From: Candidatus Didemnitutus mandela | Lineage (GTDB): Bacteria > Verrucomicrobiota > Verrucomicrobiia > Opitutales > Opitutaceae | Direction: 5' to 3' | NCBI GenBank assembly: GCA_002591725.1 | Contig: NJAL01000004.1 | Location: forward strand, 248,046-312,045 | Length of the DNA: 64,000 nucleotides | Shown: positions 30,406 through 38,814 of the stretch, one piece after another | Position numbering within the stretch: position 1 is the stretch's first letter | Layout: the number at the start of each line of letters is the position of its first letter | Made by a program: the position numbers and the translations under genes | The notes under the pieces: generated by a model | Database searches by the model: none | The model's input: only the letters and a program-made list of their open reading frames with translations | Told to the model about the DNA's origin: nothing

Positions 30406-31076
30406 CGATCGCCTTGGGCGTCGCGGCACTCGCCCATGACGCGCAGCCAGATCTCGCGAAGATCGAAAAAACGCGGCAACGCATAATCACGATACCGGGT
30501 AACCATTTCCCTGTCCGAACAATTTGGATTAGCTAAATGCGCTAGCGAATCATTCAAAGCGCGCAGGGCGCGCTTGAAGAAACAGATCGCCAAAGCATAG
30601 TCACCGAGATCGAGCGCTTGCACCGCTTGTAAGGCGTTTTCCCGTCCGTTGTAGAGCGAGGCCTGAACTGCCATTGCCAAACCAGGCGAGGCATGCTCGG
30701 GATGGACGGCGATGCGTTTCCAATTGGCGAGCAGGCTCACGTAGAGCGCCCGGGTAGCGATATAGACGGGGTTGCGGTGCAACGTGTAAGGCTCCCACTC
30801 GATATCGAATGCATCATCATCTTCCTCATTCGCGGATGCAGATCCCGATTCATCAGCTTGCACTTCGGCTACTGGCTCTAGTTCCCAATTCATTCGGCGG
30901 GCGACCTCGTCGATACGGTCCGGAGTAGAGGTGAGTTGGTCGTAATGGTTTAAATACTGTCGTACGTCGCTATCATGCTCGGCCAAATACTTTTCCCATT
31001 CGGATTCGGTCCAAGCTAATTCGCGACGATCTTCCCCGTCGCCCTCAAACAACCCATCGGAATCTTGGTTGATCAT
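30402..31076 (-). CDS. Conserved-looking acidic protein of unknown function
   Basis: A 224-residue soluble protein that I do not recognise. The N-terminal third is rich in Asp, Glu and Trp (LAWTESEWEKYLAEHDSDVRQ). A low-complexity acidic patch (SANEEDDDAFDIE) is followed by a helical C-terminal half with DLGDYALAICFFKRALRALN, which resembles a single TPR-like helix pair. There is no signal peptide or membrane span. The stop overlaps the end of uvrB by four bases tail to tail. It is one of the few open frames above 200 codons in this region with no stop or shift, and codon use looks like that of its housekeeping neighbours, so I judge it real and under selection. Confidence 0.72.
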   Translation of the reverse strand: MINQDSDGLFEGDGEDRRELAWTESEWEKYLAEHDSDVRQYLNHYDQLTSTPDRIDEVARRMNWELEPVAEVQADESGSASANEEDDDAFDIEWEPYTLHRNPVYIATRALYVSLLANWKRIAVHPEHASPGLAMAVQASLYNGRENALQAVQALDLGDYALAICFFKRALRALNDSLAHLANPNCSDREMVTRYRDYALPRFFDLREIWLRVMGECRDAQGDR

Positions 31077-31193
31077 TATGTAAATGAGTTCATCAGAGAC
31101 AATGTTTTTACTTTTAGCAGGTCTTGCGCCTAAGCAAACAAAATTAGTTTAAATAGGCTAAGCGCTTGGTGTTGAACAATAAACATTTTTGAC

Positions 31194-31469
31194 ATGGCCG
31201 AAACGCATCACGAAATCATTTATTTCAGCGGATACGTGCAGGGAATTGGCTTCCGGTATCAAACGCTTTAAATAGCGAAGGAGTTTGATCTAGCGGGATT
31301 TGTGCAGAATCTGGCCGATGGCCGCGTTTTGCTGGAAGTGGAAGGGGCCGCGCGGGAGATCAACGGTTTGGTCGAGATCATGCAGAAAAAAATGGAAGGA
31401 TACATCTACAACATTGATCGGAAAGCCGACTGTTGGTCGTTGCGGTTCAGTGGTTTCGTGATTCGATGA
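31194..31469 (+). pseudogene. acyP: Acylphosphatase interrupted by one stop codon
   Basis: From ATG 31194 to TGA 31469 a 91-codon frame matches acylphosphatase along its whole length: YFSGYVQGIGFRYQTL, then a TAA at 31269-31271, then IAKEFDLAGFVQNLADG and VLLEVEGAAREINGLV. The catalytic arginine (GFRY) and asparagine (FVQNL) are both kept. Where family members have an Arg or similar codon at that position, here is TAA. Apart from that the frame is clean. The enzyme hydrolyses acyl phosphates such as carbamoyl phosphate. It is either a very young pseudogene, a readthrough case or a sequencing error. Confidence 0.85.
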
Positions 31470-32918
31470 GCGGTTCCGCTGCAGCAGCTTTGGAGCTCGT
31501 TGATATTGTAAAGCAGTTTCCCTTGGATTGGTGGGGAACATCAGTTGGCGCACGCTACACGGTGTCTCCTTTTCCTTTCCCGTGGCAACGGGCTGGGTTT
31601 TCGACTTTATCAGACTGGACTGTTTCAGACATGGTCGATTGCGACTTTATATGTTGTTACGTTGTTTTTTATCTTGGTGTGGCGCTTTTTGTGTTGAGGT
31701 CTGAAAAGATGGACCATCTTTCCTGCTTCGGGCTTTTGTTGATTGGGAGTCCTTGTACTGCAGGTCGGTGAGAGGGCTTTTTGGGAAAAACACTTACTGG
31801 CGCTGAGCTTGCTCAGCTTGCAGGTAGAAGGCGTGGGTGTTTGCTGATCGATTGGCGCTAGCTGCGGGGGAATCTGGCTTGGAAAAAGCGTGATGCAACA
31901 ACTATGCAGAAAGTTTTCTGGTTGGGCGGTGCATACCTAACTGGCCGAAGCCTATTAAACGTAAACGCGCTGCGTAGACTCGTTTATGATCTGCTTGTTT
32001 GGAAAGTTCCCTTTGGGGGATCGCAGGGCGTCATCGTGCGGAGACGGGTTACCGGAGCTGAGGAAGCTCTAAGCTTTGTTCGCTGCCGCGCTGGAAAACA
32101 TCGGAAGGTTTTGACTTGGAGGTTAAATCCGGAAACGCTTGCCTGTATGTTTCGAAGCACCGCGAATGGGCGTTTGTCTTTTACAGAAAAGAAAGACGGA
32201 GAAGGATGGCGCAAAAACCAAAATCCGGGAGCGTTCGCCTAACTGCAGGGTCTTGTCGTCCGAGGGACATTGACAGGATGGTTGCGATAGTGTTTTTGAT
32301 TCTGTTTTTGACAAACTACTATTTTTCGGATGGATAGCAGCGCGATGACTCAACTTGCAACTAACGGTCCATATTTTGGCTTTGCTGCGCTGATGCCTTA
32401 TTTTCTTCGCAAGTGGATGCGCAGGGGGAGGCTGGGACGCTCGAAACGGCGGTATCGCGAGGTGTTAGAAAATTTCTCCAAAGATGGTGGAGACGATCCA
32501 GGTGATTGCTTCGTGAAGCTGCGACATAAGTTCGCCAATTACTGCAACCGTCTCGATTTTTTTCGAGCGCTTACGGGGAGCGATAGCGCTTTGTTACTTC
32601 GGCTTCGATCATCATTTCTCGGTGCTGATAGAGTTGATCCTGGTTGGGGTGGCGTTGGGTGTGTTTCCCCATGTCGTTTGTTGGGCACGTCGGGCTGCTT
32701 TCTTTGCGCTCATTTTCTATCCGGGCGGTTTTGGTATCGGGCTGGGCGCACCGGCTGCGGGGGGGATACTGGCCCTTCACATCGGTGGATGTTTTTAATC
32801 GGGTGATCCTAGTCGACGCGTCTTTTGGGCCGCGTATGGACTGCTGCTTATCCTGTTGTTGAGTTTGCTGATGAAGACATCCCGTGGTATTTTTAATCGA
32901 CGGGTGTGAGGGGGCTGT
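31470..32918. other. Decayed coding DNA, probably two eroded membrane-associated proteins
   Basis: No intact gene. On the plus strand several pieces look protein-like but are split among frames. ALELVDIVKQFP at 31490-31530 resembles the start of an ABC ATPase, but nothing after it fits. A hydrophobic run around 31630-31690 (LYVVTLFFILVWRFL) looks like a membrane helix. NACLYVSKHREWAFVFYRKE at about 32120-32190 looks like eroded globular protein. LILVGVALGVFPHVV at 32640-32690 looks like another membrane helix. I cannot assign a family to any of them. Confidence 0.4.
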
Positions 32919-33812
32919 GTGAGTACGGTGTCGTGGAAACTCTGGCTTGAAGCCTCCCGCCCCAAGACTCTGACAGCGGCGGTTGTGCCGGTGGTGGTGG
33001 CTACCGCTTTTGCGTATGTGCATGGGGCGGGGAATGCCGGTCGGGCTCTCGTGTGTTTGGTTTTTGCGCTGTTTGTACAAGTCGGCACGAATTATGCGAA
33101 TGACTATTTCGATTTCGTCAAAGGCGCCGATACAGCCGCCCGCGTCGGCCCGCGACGCACTGTTGCTGCCGGCTTGATTGCGCCGCGTACGATGCTGGCG
33201 GCGGTGTGGCTAACGCTTGGACTGGGGTTTGCCGCTGGCTTGGTTCTGGTGCCGAGGTGTGGGTGGTTTTTGCTGCCTGTCGGGGTTCTGAGCGTGGTTT
33301 GCGCTGTGGCCTATACTGGTGGACCATTCCCGCTCGGCTACAGTGGGCTGGGCGACTTGTTCGTTTTTATTTTTTTCGGTATCGTGGCGGTGTGCAGTAC
33401 CTTTTTCGTGCAGACCGGAAACGTTACGTGCGACGTTGTGCTCGCGGCTACGGCGATTGGTCTGCTGGCGACGAATATTCTCGTGGCGAACAATTATCGC
33501 GATATGGAAACAGATGCGATTGCCGGCAAGCGCACGCTAGTGGTTCGCTTTGGTCGCGGTTTTGCCGTCGTGCAGTATTCGTTTTCGATCTGGTTCTCGA
33601 TGGCGACCGTACTGGCCCTGGCCGCGATGGGGTACCGCTTGCCCGTTCTGTTACCGTTGCTGTTGTTGCCGCAGGCGGCGATGCTGCTGCGGCGCTTTGA
33701 TGGGTCGTGTGAGTCGTGCGAAGAGATCGCACTGCTGGGGAAAACGGCGAAGTTTTTGGCCCTCTACGGTGGGCTTCTAAGCGCGGGCGTGTTGCTTGCA
33801 GGCACTAATTAA
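32919..33812 (+). CDS. menA: 1,4-dihydroxy-2-naphthoate polyprenyltransferase
   Basis: A 297-residue inner-membrane prenyltransferase of the UbiA superfamily that attaches the isoprenoid tail to DHNA in menaquinone synthesis. The start WKLWLEASRPKTLTAAVVPV is typical of MenA. The two Asp-rich substrate motifs are NYANDYFDFVKGAD (about residues 58-71) and NNYRDMETDAIAGKRTLVV (about 191-209). Around nine hydrophobic helices are visible. A GTG start at 32919 fits the family N-terminus; no better ATG exists. Retention implies a respiratory chain that still uses menaquinone. The C-terminus faces trxA, about 60 bases away in convergent orientation. Confidence 0.95.
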   Translation: MSTVSWKLWLEASRPKTLTAAVVPVVVATAFAYVHGAGNAGRALVCLVFALFVQVGTNYANDYFDFVKGADTAARVGPRRTVAAGLIAPRTMLAAVWLTLGLGFAAGLVLVPRCGWFLLPVGVLSVVCAVAYTGGPFPLGYSGLGDLFVFIFFGIVAVCSTFFVQTGNVTCDVVLAATAIGLLATNILVANNYRDMETDAIAGKRTLVVRFGRGFAVVQYSFSIWFSMATVLALAAMGYRLPVLLPLLLLPQAAMLLRRFDGSCESCEEIALLGKTAKFLALYGGLLSAGVLLAGTN

Positions 33813-33871
33813 ACTGGGGTGTTGAGGATAAGGCTGGAAATAAAAAAAGATCGCGAGTGGTACGGCTCGGC

Positions 33872-34195
33872 TCAGATGTTGCTCGTTAGTTTCAATTTTA
33901 GGGTAGCTTTGTCTATCATACCGATATATTGCCCCACGACCTCACCGTTCTTAAAAAGAAGGAGCGTTGGGATGGCACGCACACCAAACTGCGAGGCGAG
34001 CTCGCTGTTTTCGTCGATATTGACCTTACCGATTGTGATTTTTCCGACGAGCTCGGCGGAAAGTTCCTCGAGAATGGGAGCGATTGCCTTACAGGGACCG
34101 CACCACGGTGTCCAAAAGTCGACGAGTGTCGGTATCTTGCAGGAGATGGCGGTTTTGAAATTGTTCTTGTCGAGTAGAATAGTGCCGGTAGACAT
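33872..34195 (-). CDS. trxA: Thioredoxin
   Basis: A 107-residue cytoplasmic disulfide reductase. The active site WCGPC lies at residues 31-35 within VDFWTPWCGPCKAIAP. The cis-proline loop is RAIPTLLLFKNGE. The fold order and length are those of Trx1. I prefer the ATG at 34195 (MSTGTILLDKNNF); an in-frame start 48 bases upstream would add a hydrophobic leader not seen in cytoplasmic thioredoxin, though a membrane-anchored form cannot be excluded. It is the downstream gene of a minus-strand group that includes scpA and a dead small gene. Confidence 0.95.
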   Translation of the reverse strand: MSTGTILLDKNNFKTAISCKIPTLVDFWTPWCGPCKAIAPILEELSAELVGKITIGKVNIDENSELASQFGVRAIPTLLLFKNGEVVGQYIGMIDKATLKLKLTSNI

Positions 34196-34290
34196 TTGAG
34201 TAAGTAAAATGAGTTTGAGAGAAAAACAACGCAAGGTTAACACGGGGACGATTTGTGGATGGCTTTCGCTAATTCGGTAAGGCGATGGCG

Positions 34291-34500
34291 TTAATTTTTT
34301 TTGCCGCGATTCTTTAGTTCCCTCGGAGGTTTTGTACCATGTTACCGGCCATTGCGGTTATGCGTTTTTTCCCAACCGTCAACGATCGTGAATTGTTCGG
34401 CTCAAGCTTAGCATTTGCGCCCATTCTGATTGTCGAAGTCGATGCCAAGCAAATGAGTTTTCCCCTTGGCGGAGCGGCGGCGCTTGAGCATTTTCCTCAT
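34291..34500 (-). pseudogene. Small protein gene after scpA, three in-frame stops
   Basis: From ATG 34500 to TAA 34291 one frame of about 70 codons is kept but holds three internal stops (two TAA and one TGA). Recognisable pieces are HLLGIDFDNQNGRKC, EQFTIVDGWEKTH and ELKNRGKKN. They remind me of a short uncharacterised bacterial family with a 'aFDNqDGHkRvt...F.lvGGSeetH' core and a helical tail 'tfeeLk.rGK.L'. The ATG begins five bases after the end of scpA, so it was probably co-transcribed. The mutations are substitutions only; no shift is needed. Confidence 0.5.
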
Positions 34501-34504
34501 ACTC

Positions 34505-35284
34505 TCATACTGTGAGCGTGGGTGCTTCGGACGCAGCTACAAGCGGTTTCCCCTCTCCGATGGAGGCGCAATAGATTTCAGCGAAGGCGGTGTCTTGGCG
34601 CAGACTGAGCTTTTTTAGACGCGTGAGCTCGAGCACAGCGAGAAAAGTTGTGATGAGACGCCGCAGGGCAACTTCGTGTTCGAATAGGCTGGAAAAAGTA
34701 AACTCGCGATGGGTCGAGGCGCATTGTAGCACATATTCCATTTGGTTGGCGACAGTCACTTGCTCAGCGTGGATTTCGCCGCCGCGGAGCTTTTCCGAGA
34801 GACGGCGCAGCACGAGATTGAATTTGTTCCACAGTTCGATGCGGTCGACATGTTTTAGCGGCCGATCCGAGATGGGGATGAACGAGGGCGCGGATCGACT
34901 GAGCATGTTTTGGGCGTTGTAAGCCATCCTACCGAGATTCTGCGCAGCTTCCTTGAATTTTTTATATTGAATGAGGTGATGTACGAACTCCCAGCACGAG
35001 CCCAATTCCTCCTCATCGCCACTTATATCGGCCGTTTGCTTGTGTTTGGGCAGAAGCATCCGACTTTTGATTTCCATTAGCGTGGCTGCCATGACGAAAA
35101 AATTACCAGCAGTCTCGAGCTGGAATTTTTTCATCGCATAAAGGATTTCTAGATACTGGCGCATTATGGATTCGATCGGGATGTCGTAGATGTCGAGCTC
35201 ATTTTTCCGGACTAGGAAAAGGAGCAGGTCCAACGGACCTTCGTAGATGGAAAGCTTAATGCGGTAATTGTCTTCGGAAACCAC
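34505..35284 (-). CDS. scpA: Segregation and condensation protein A
   Basis: A 259-residue kleisin subunit that links the two heads of the SMC dimer and organises the chromosome for segregation. The N-terminus YRIKLSIYEGPLDLLLFLVR is diagnostic. Next come the helix-turn region IYDIPIESIMRQYLEIL and LETAGNFFVMAATLMEIKSRMLLP. The C-terminal winged helix shows VALRRLITTFLAVLELTRLKKL. Length is typical. scpB, the usual partner, is not in this window. Upstream on the same strand are the remains of rsmB and lptD, downstream a dead small gene, so scpA is the only intact member of a former operon. Confidence 0.95.
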   Translation of the reverse strand: MVSEDNYRIKLSIYEGPLDLLLFLVRKNELDIYDIPIESIMRQYLEILYAMKKFQLETAGNFFVMAATLMEIKSRMLLPKHKQTADISGDEEELGSCWEFVHHLIQYKKFKEAAQNLGRMAYNAQNMLSRSAPSFIPISDRPLKHVDRIELWNKFNLVLRRLSEKLRGGEIHAEQVTVANQMEYVLQCASTHREFTFSSLFEHEVALRRLITTFLAVLELTRLKKLSLRQDTAFAEIYCASIGEGKPLVAASEAPTLTV

Positions 35285-35359
35285 GGTGTTACTCGAGGTA
35301 GGTGCTGGATGCGGCGCAACTGGAAAAATGAAATCGCGCCTCTACGGCGCCGGAAGGGA

Positions 35360-36555
35360 TTAGCTGTTCCGGTGCAGCACGACGATGCAGAACCCGTCGG
35401 TGTCGTAAAACGATGGAACAGCGTATAGCCGAAGGTGTGTGGCTTTGTCCGTGGCAACGAAGGCGCGGATTGAGCGGAAAGTGTGTGTTCGCTTTCAAGA
35501 AAGGCGCCGACGACATCCCAGTTTTGAGTTCGATTGAGCGATTAGGCGGCATAGACCAGCTGGCCGACCGTGTTGGAAGTTGTTGTAAGGACTTCGAGTT
35601 GCAGACGCGCGAAGTCCTTCAGCGCCGGTGGGCGCGCCCCGCCGCCAGGTGGCTGTTGCCGAAATAGGGAACACCAACCAGCCCACCGTCGTAATTCTCG
35701 CGTTGGGGCCGGCTGGTATCAACATTCACTAGTTTGGTACGTTGGGCGCGTTCGCGAAGCTTGTCGAGAACGTCGATTCGCGTGTCGAGTATGTCGGCGC
35801 TGCCAGAGGGATCGACGAAGTTGGCGAGCTGAAGCGTTTTCCCGCCAGCGCAGGCATCAAGCCAATACTCGCCTACACTTGCGGTCGCGTGGTGCAGGAC
35901 GAACTGGGAGCCGAGGTCCTGAATTTTGCAAAACTCGCGTCGATAGCTTCCCGTATTTACGACCTCGGCATTTGATGGCAAGAAAACCGCGTCTGGCTGC
36001 AAAAACGATCTTTGGGGATTCCAGCTGCGGGTGCGAAATTTTTCGAGGACTATTCCCCGGGTGTGCGGCTTTCAGCCTGATCCAAAGTGGGGCGCGTGAA
36101 TTGAGGTTGACGAGTTCTTCGGGCTCGAAAGCATTGGAGTATTGTGCGCGAAGTTACTCGGGTAACAGCACAGCGAGCAAAATTTGTGGTCCATTTGGGA
36201 ACCGAGAAAAGCCGATTTTTGCTCAAGGTTAGCATTGGTTGCTGGTGTAGGCCAATCGCCGAGCTCTGTCGTGCGGAAAGCGGCTTGTATCGGGAAATCC
36301 GGCGCAAGGTGGGCGGTGCAGCGCATAGCCAGCCTGGAGAGTTGCGACGAACAGGGGCTTTATTCAGGACAAAAAGCGGATCGCAGTGTAGATCAGCTCG
36401 CGATAAAGGTCGGCGGTCGCGTGAGCTGAAGGCGTGGTTGCAGCTGAGGAGCTTCCTTGGCGGCACGTACTGCTGCCTTTGCGCAAGTCTGGAAGGATCT
36501 AACTAAGCAACTGCAGAAATGTCCAATTCTTGTTGGCGGTGATGCGTCGATTCAT
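35360..36555 (-). pseudogene. rsmB: 16S rRNA m5C methyltransferase (RsmB/Sun family), degraded
   Basis: An ATG at 36555 starts a remnant of about 398 codons, the normal length. The N-terminal NusB-like part survives in pieces (HAFSSRDRR, then LYRELIYTAIRF in another frame). The methyltransferase domain is clearer: EYWLDACAGGKTLQLANFV (family: 'vLDaCAaPGGKTthlael'), ERAQRTKLVNV and NYDGGLVGVPYFG (family: 'fD.iLlDaPCSg'). The catalytic Cys of the PC motif reads PY. The end is YDTDGFCIVVLHRNS. Frameshifts and stops are many. The start lies 20 bases after the lptD stop, and scpA follows, so all three formed one operon. Confidence 0.82.
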
Positions 36556-36574
36556 GGTTCATGCTGGATAGCGG

Positions 36575-38610
36575 TCAGAATTTCAGAAACTTGGCTTCGA
36601 CGCTGAAGCCGAAGGAATTTTTTTGGCGATTGCTCTCGGGAAAGGAAAGCTCATAATAGATTGTCCAAGTCTGACCGACGTGCTGGCATAAGGCGTAGCT
36701 TTGTTGGTTGAAAGCTCGTATAGCGCAATTTGGTTAAGATGTCGAAAACTTCGTTTAGCCGCTGGGAATAGTTGAAGAGGGACTCCTGGTAGTTGTCGCG
36801 GAGGTAGTGGGAGACGAAACGAAGATTCCAGGCTTTTTGATCCATAATGCTGATGCTGAAGTTGAGTTCACTTTGTTCCGTCTGGTGGAAATCGTAGCGC
36901 TGGCAGGCTTCCAATTGAAGCCACGGGGTTGGTGAGAAGGTTGCTTCTGTATAGAGATCGGAGAGCGGCCGGATTCCGGGATTGTGCGAAAAGCGATAAT
37001 CTGTTGAAAAGTTTAAAGTGGCGAGATCGCGCGAGCAGTAACTCTTGCTGCGGGTTTGTAGCGTGTTGTTCAAACTAATGCGCAGGGTGTCGATCCGGCT
37101 GAACTCATCGACATTGCGCTGGTCGGCGATCGAAAAGGGTTCCATGTAAGTAGTGAACGTATCCCGGTCAATGGTAGGAATGTAAGCGGCGCCATCGGCG
37201 GCTTTCGGCGAGTAGCGATAGGATATTTTGGGTTCGAATAGATGGCGCAAGCCATCGATTTTCCAAAGAGGGCTCTTGTAATCGAAGGTGCCGATGGCGC
37301 GGAGTGTTGCATCAAAGCCGGTCTCGCCTATGGTGCGCATGTAGGTGTTGCGTCCATTCACGGCGTTTACGTAATAGATGACACGTCCACCGGCAACCGG
37401 CGTGATACTGAGCGACTTGGTGGGGGTGAAAGGACGTTCGAGGCCGTAGTAAATGTCTATGCGGGTGGATCGGAGTTGCAGTAGGCCCCCCCATGGGCGT
37501 CCTGCTGTTCAAGTTCCGCGAAACTGGCGTTAAATCGCTCGTAAACGCCGCCGCCAATCGCTGTGGGCAGCAGGTCGAAACGGATCTCAGGTTGCCGCTT
37601 CTGGTCGAGGTAGCGGCGATTAGGGGACAAGCGTGCGAAGGCGCTGAGGACGTAGTTTTCCCCCGCGTAGCTTCCTTCAAGAAACGAGTCAGGCTCCTGC
37701 TGCGAATAAAACCATCTCGGGCGATATTCGCGGACTATCGCCGGATCGCTCCAATAACTGAATGATCCTTGGAGGTCGATGTGGCCGTGGATGCGCTGTT
37801 TGTGTTCCCACTCGAAATATCCACGGTTTTGGGGAATGCCATTCCAGATGGCATCAGCCAGCCGGTCGCCGTGATCGCTGATATAGCCGGAGCGAACATA
37901 GCCGCGCAAAAAATCGCCATCGCTGTCGCTTGAGGCATAAGTGGCGGCTGGCCCGATCATAATTCCGCGTTTGCTGTAGACGCTGACGTCGCCCCCGACC
38001 GTGAGATTCCTGCTGATGGGCAAACGGACTTTTACTTTGGAAAATATGCCGAGGTTGTCACGAAACCCAGCGCGGCTGGTGAGGTAGGAAACGTGCTCGG
38101 CCTGCAGGTCGTACTGATAGCTTGGCAATGGCAAAAATGAGCGCCGAGAAAACCGAGGCGGAGTCCTTCGCCCGAGAGGATCTTGCCGTGCTCGTAGATG
38201 ATTTTATTTGCAGTAATTGATGGAGCATACCGGGTGTTTTCGCGGAAGAAGGTCGTGGCGCCAATCAGCTCCATGTGATCGAGGGTTCCGTCCATCGTGT
38301 AGATCGGGAAAACACCGAGGCGTGGGCCTTTTACGTGCAGCGCTCCGGTGACTAGGTTGTAGGTGCCTTCATCGGCGACTAGCCGGAAATTACCCTTAGT
38401 GAGAACCATATGGCCCTTAGCGGTGGCGACTTTGCTCTTCTGGTTGAGCTGGATTTGATCGGCGGCGAGGCCCACGTCGCCGTAGGCGACATGGGCGTTT
38501 CCCTCGAGAGCGACCACCCCGGTGTTCGTATCGAAAGAGGTGGACTTGGCCGTGGCTGTAGGCATGCGGTCTGTACCTGTAGCGAGACAGGCTAGTGAAG
38601 TAGCAAGCAT
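36575..38610 (-). pseudogene. lptD: LPS-assembly outer membrane protein, three frameshifts but otherwise open
   Basis: About 678 codons follow the LptD/OstA order. An N-terminal OstA domain shows NTGVVALEGNAHVAYGDVGL, LAADQIQLNQKSKVATAKGH and DEGTYNLVTGALHVKGPRLG. A beta-barrel follows (LFEPKISYRYSP, TIYYELSFPESNRQKNSFGF) and the protein ends AKFLKF, with an aromatic last residue. Three shifts separate four open segments. One lies at an A run at 38133-38137, where a sixth base restores the frame. One lies at a C run at 37486-37492, where an eighth base restores it. The third is near 36715. No internal stop is seen within the corrected frames. LptD inserts LPS into the outer membrane and is normally essential, so either LPS export is being lost or the frame is rescued. 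Confidence 0.85.
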
Positions 38611-38814
38611 GAGCAGTTCATGATGAAGAAAAAAACATCACACTAGGCTACTAGATTGTTAAGAGGTGCGAGCTGTCGCAATGTAAATCCCAAGGAGGAG
38701 CTTTCCCGGGAAAATTCTTCGTGTTTTATCTAGATGCGCGTTTTGTGCACGAACAGCGTCGATGGTTGCCTTTTGTCCTGTTATTAGGCTTCAAGGGCTC
38801 GAAGTGAATTTTTA

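Noticed and set aside
33206-33700. 164-codon open frame on the plus strand in another phase
   Set aside because: Out-of-phase shadow within menA, whose own frame carries both Asp-rich motifs.
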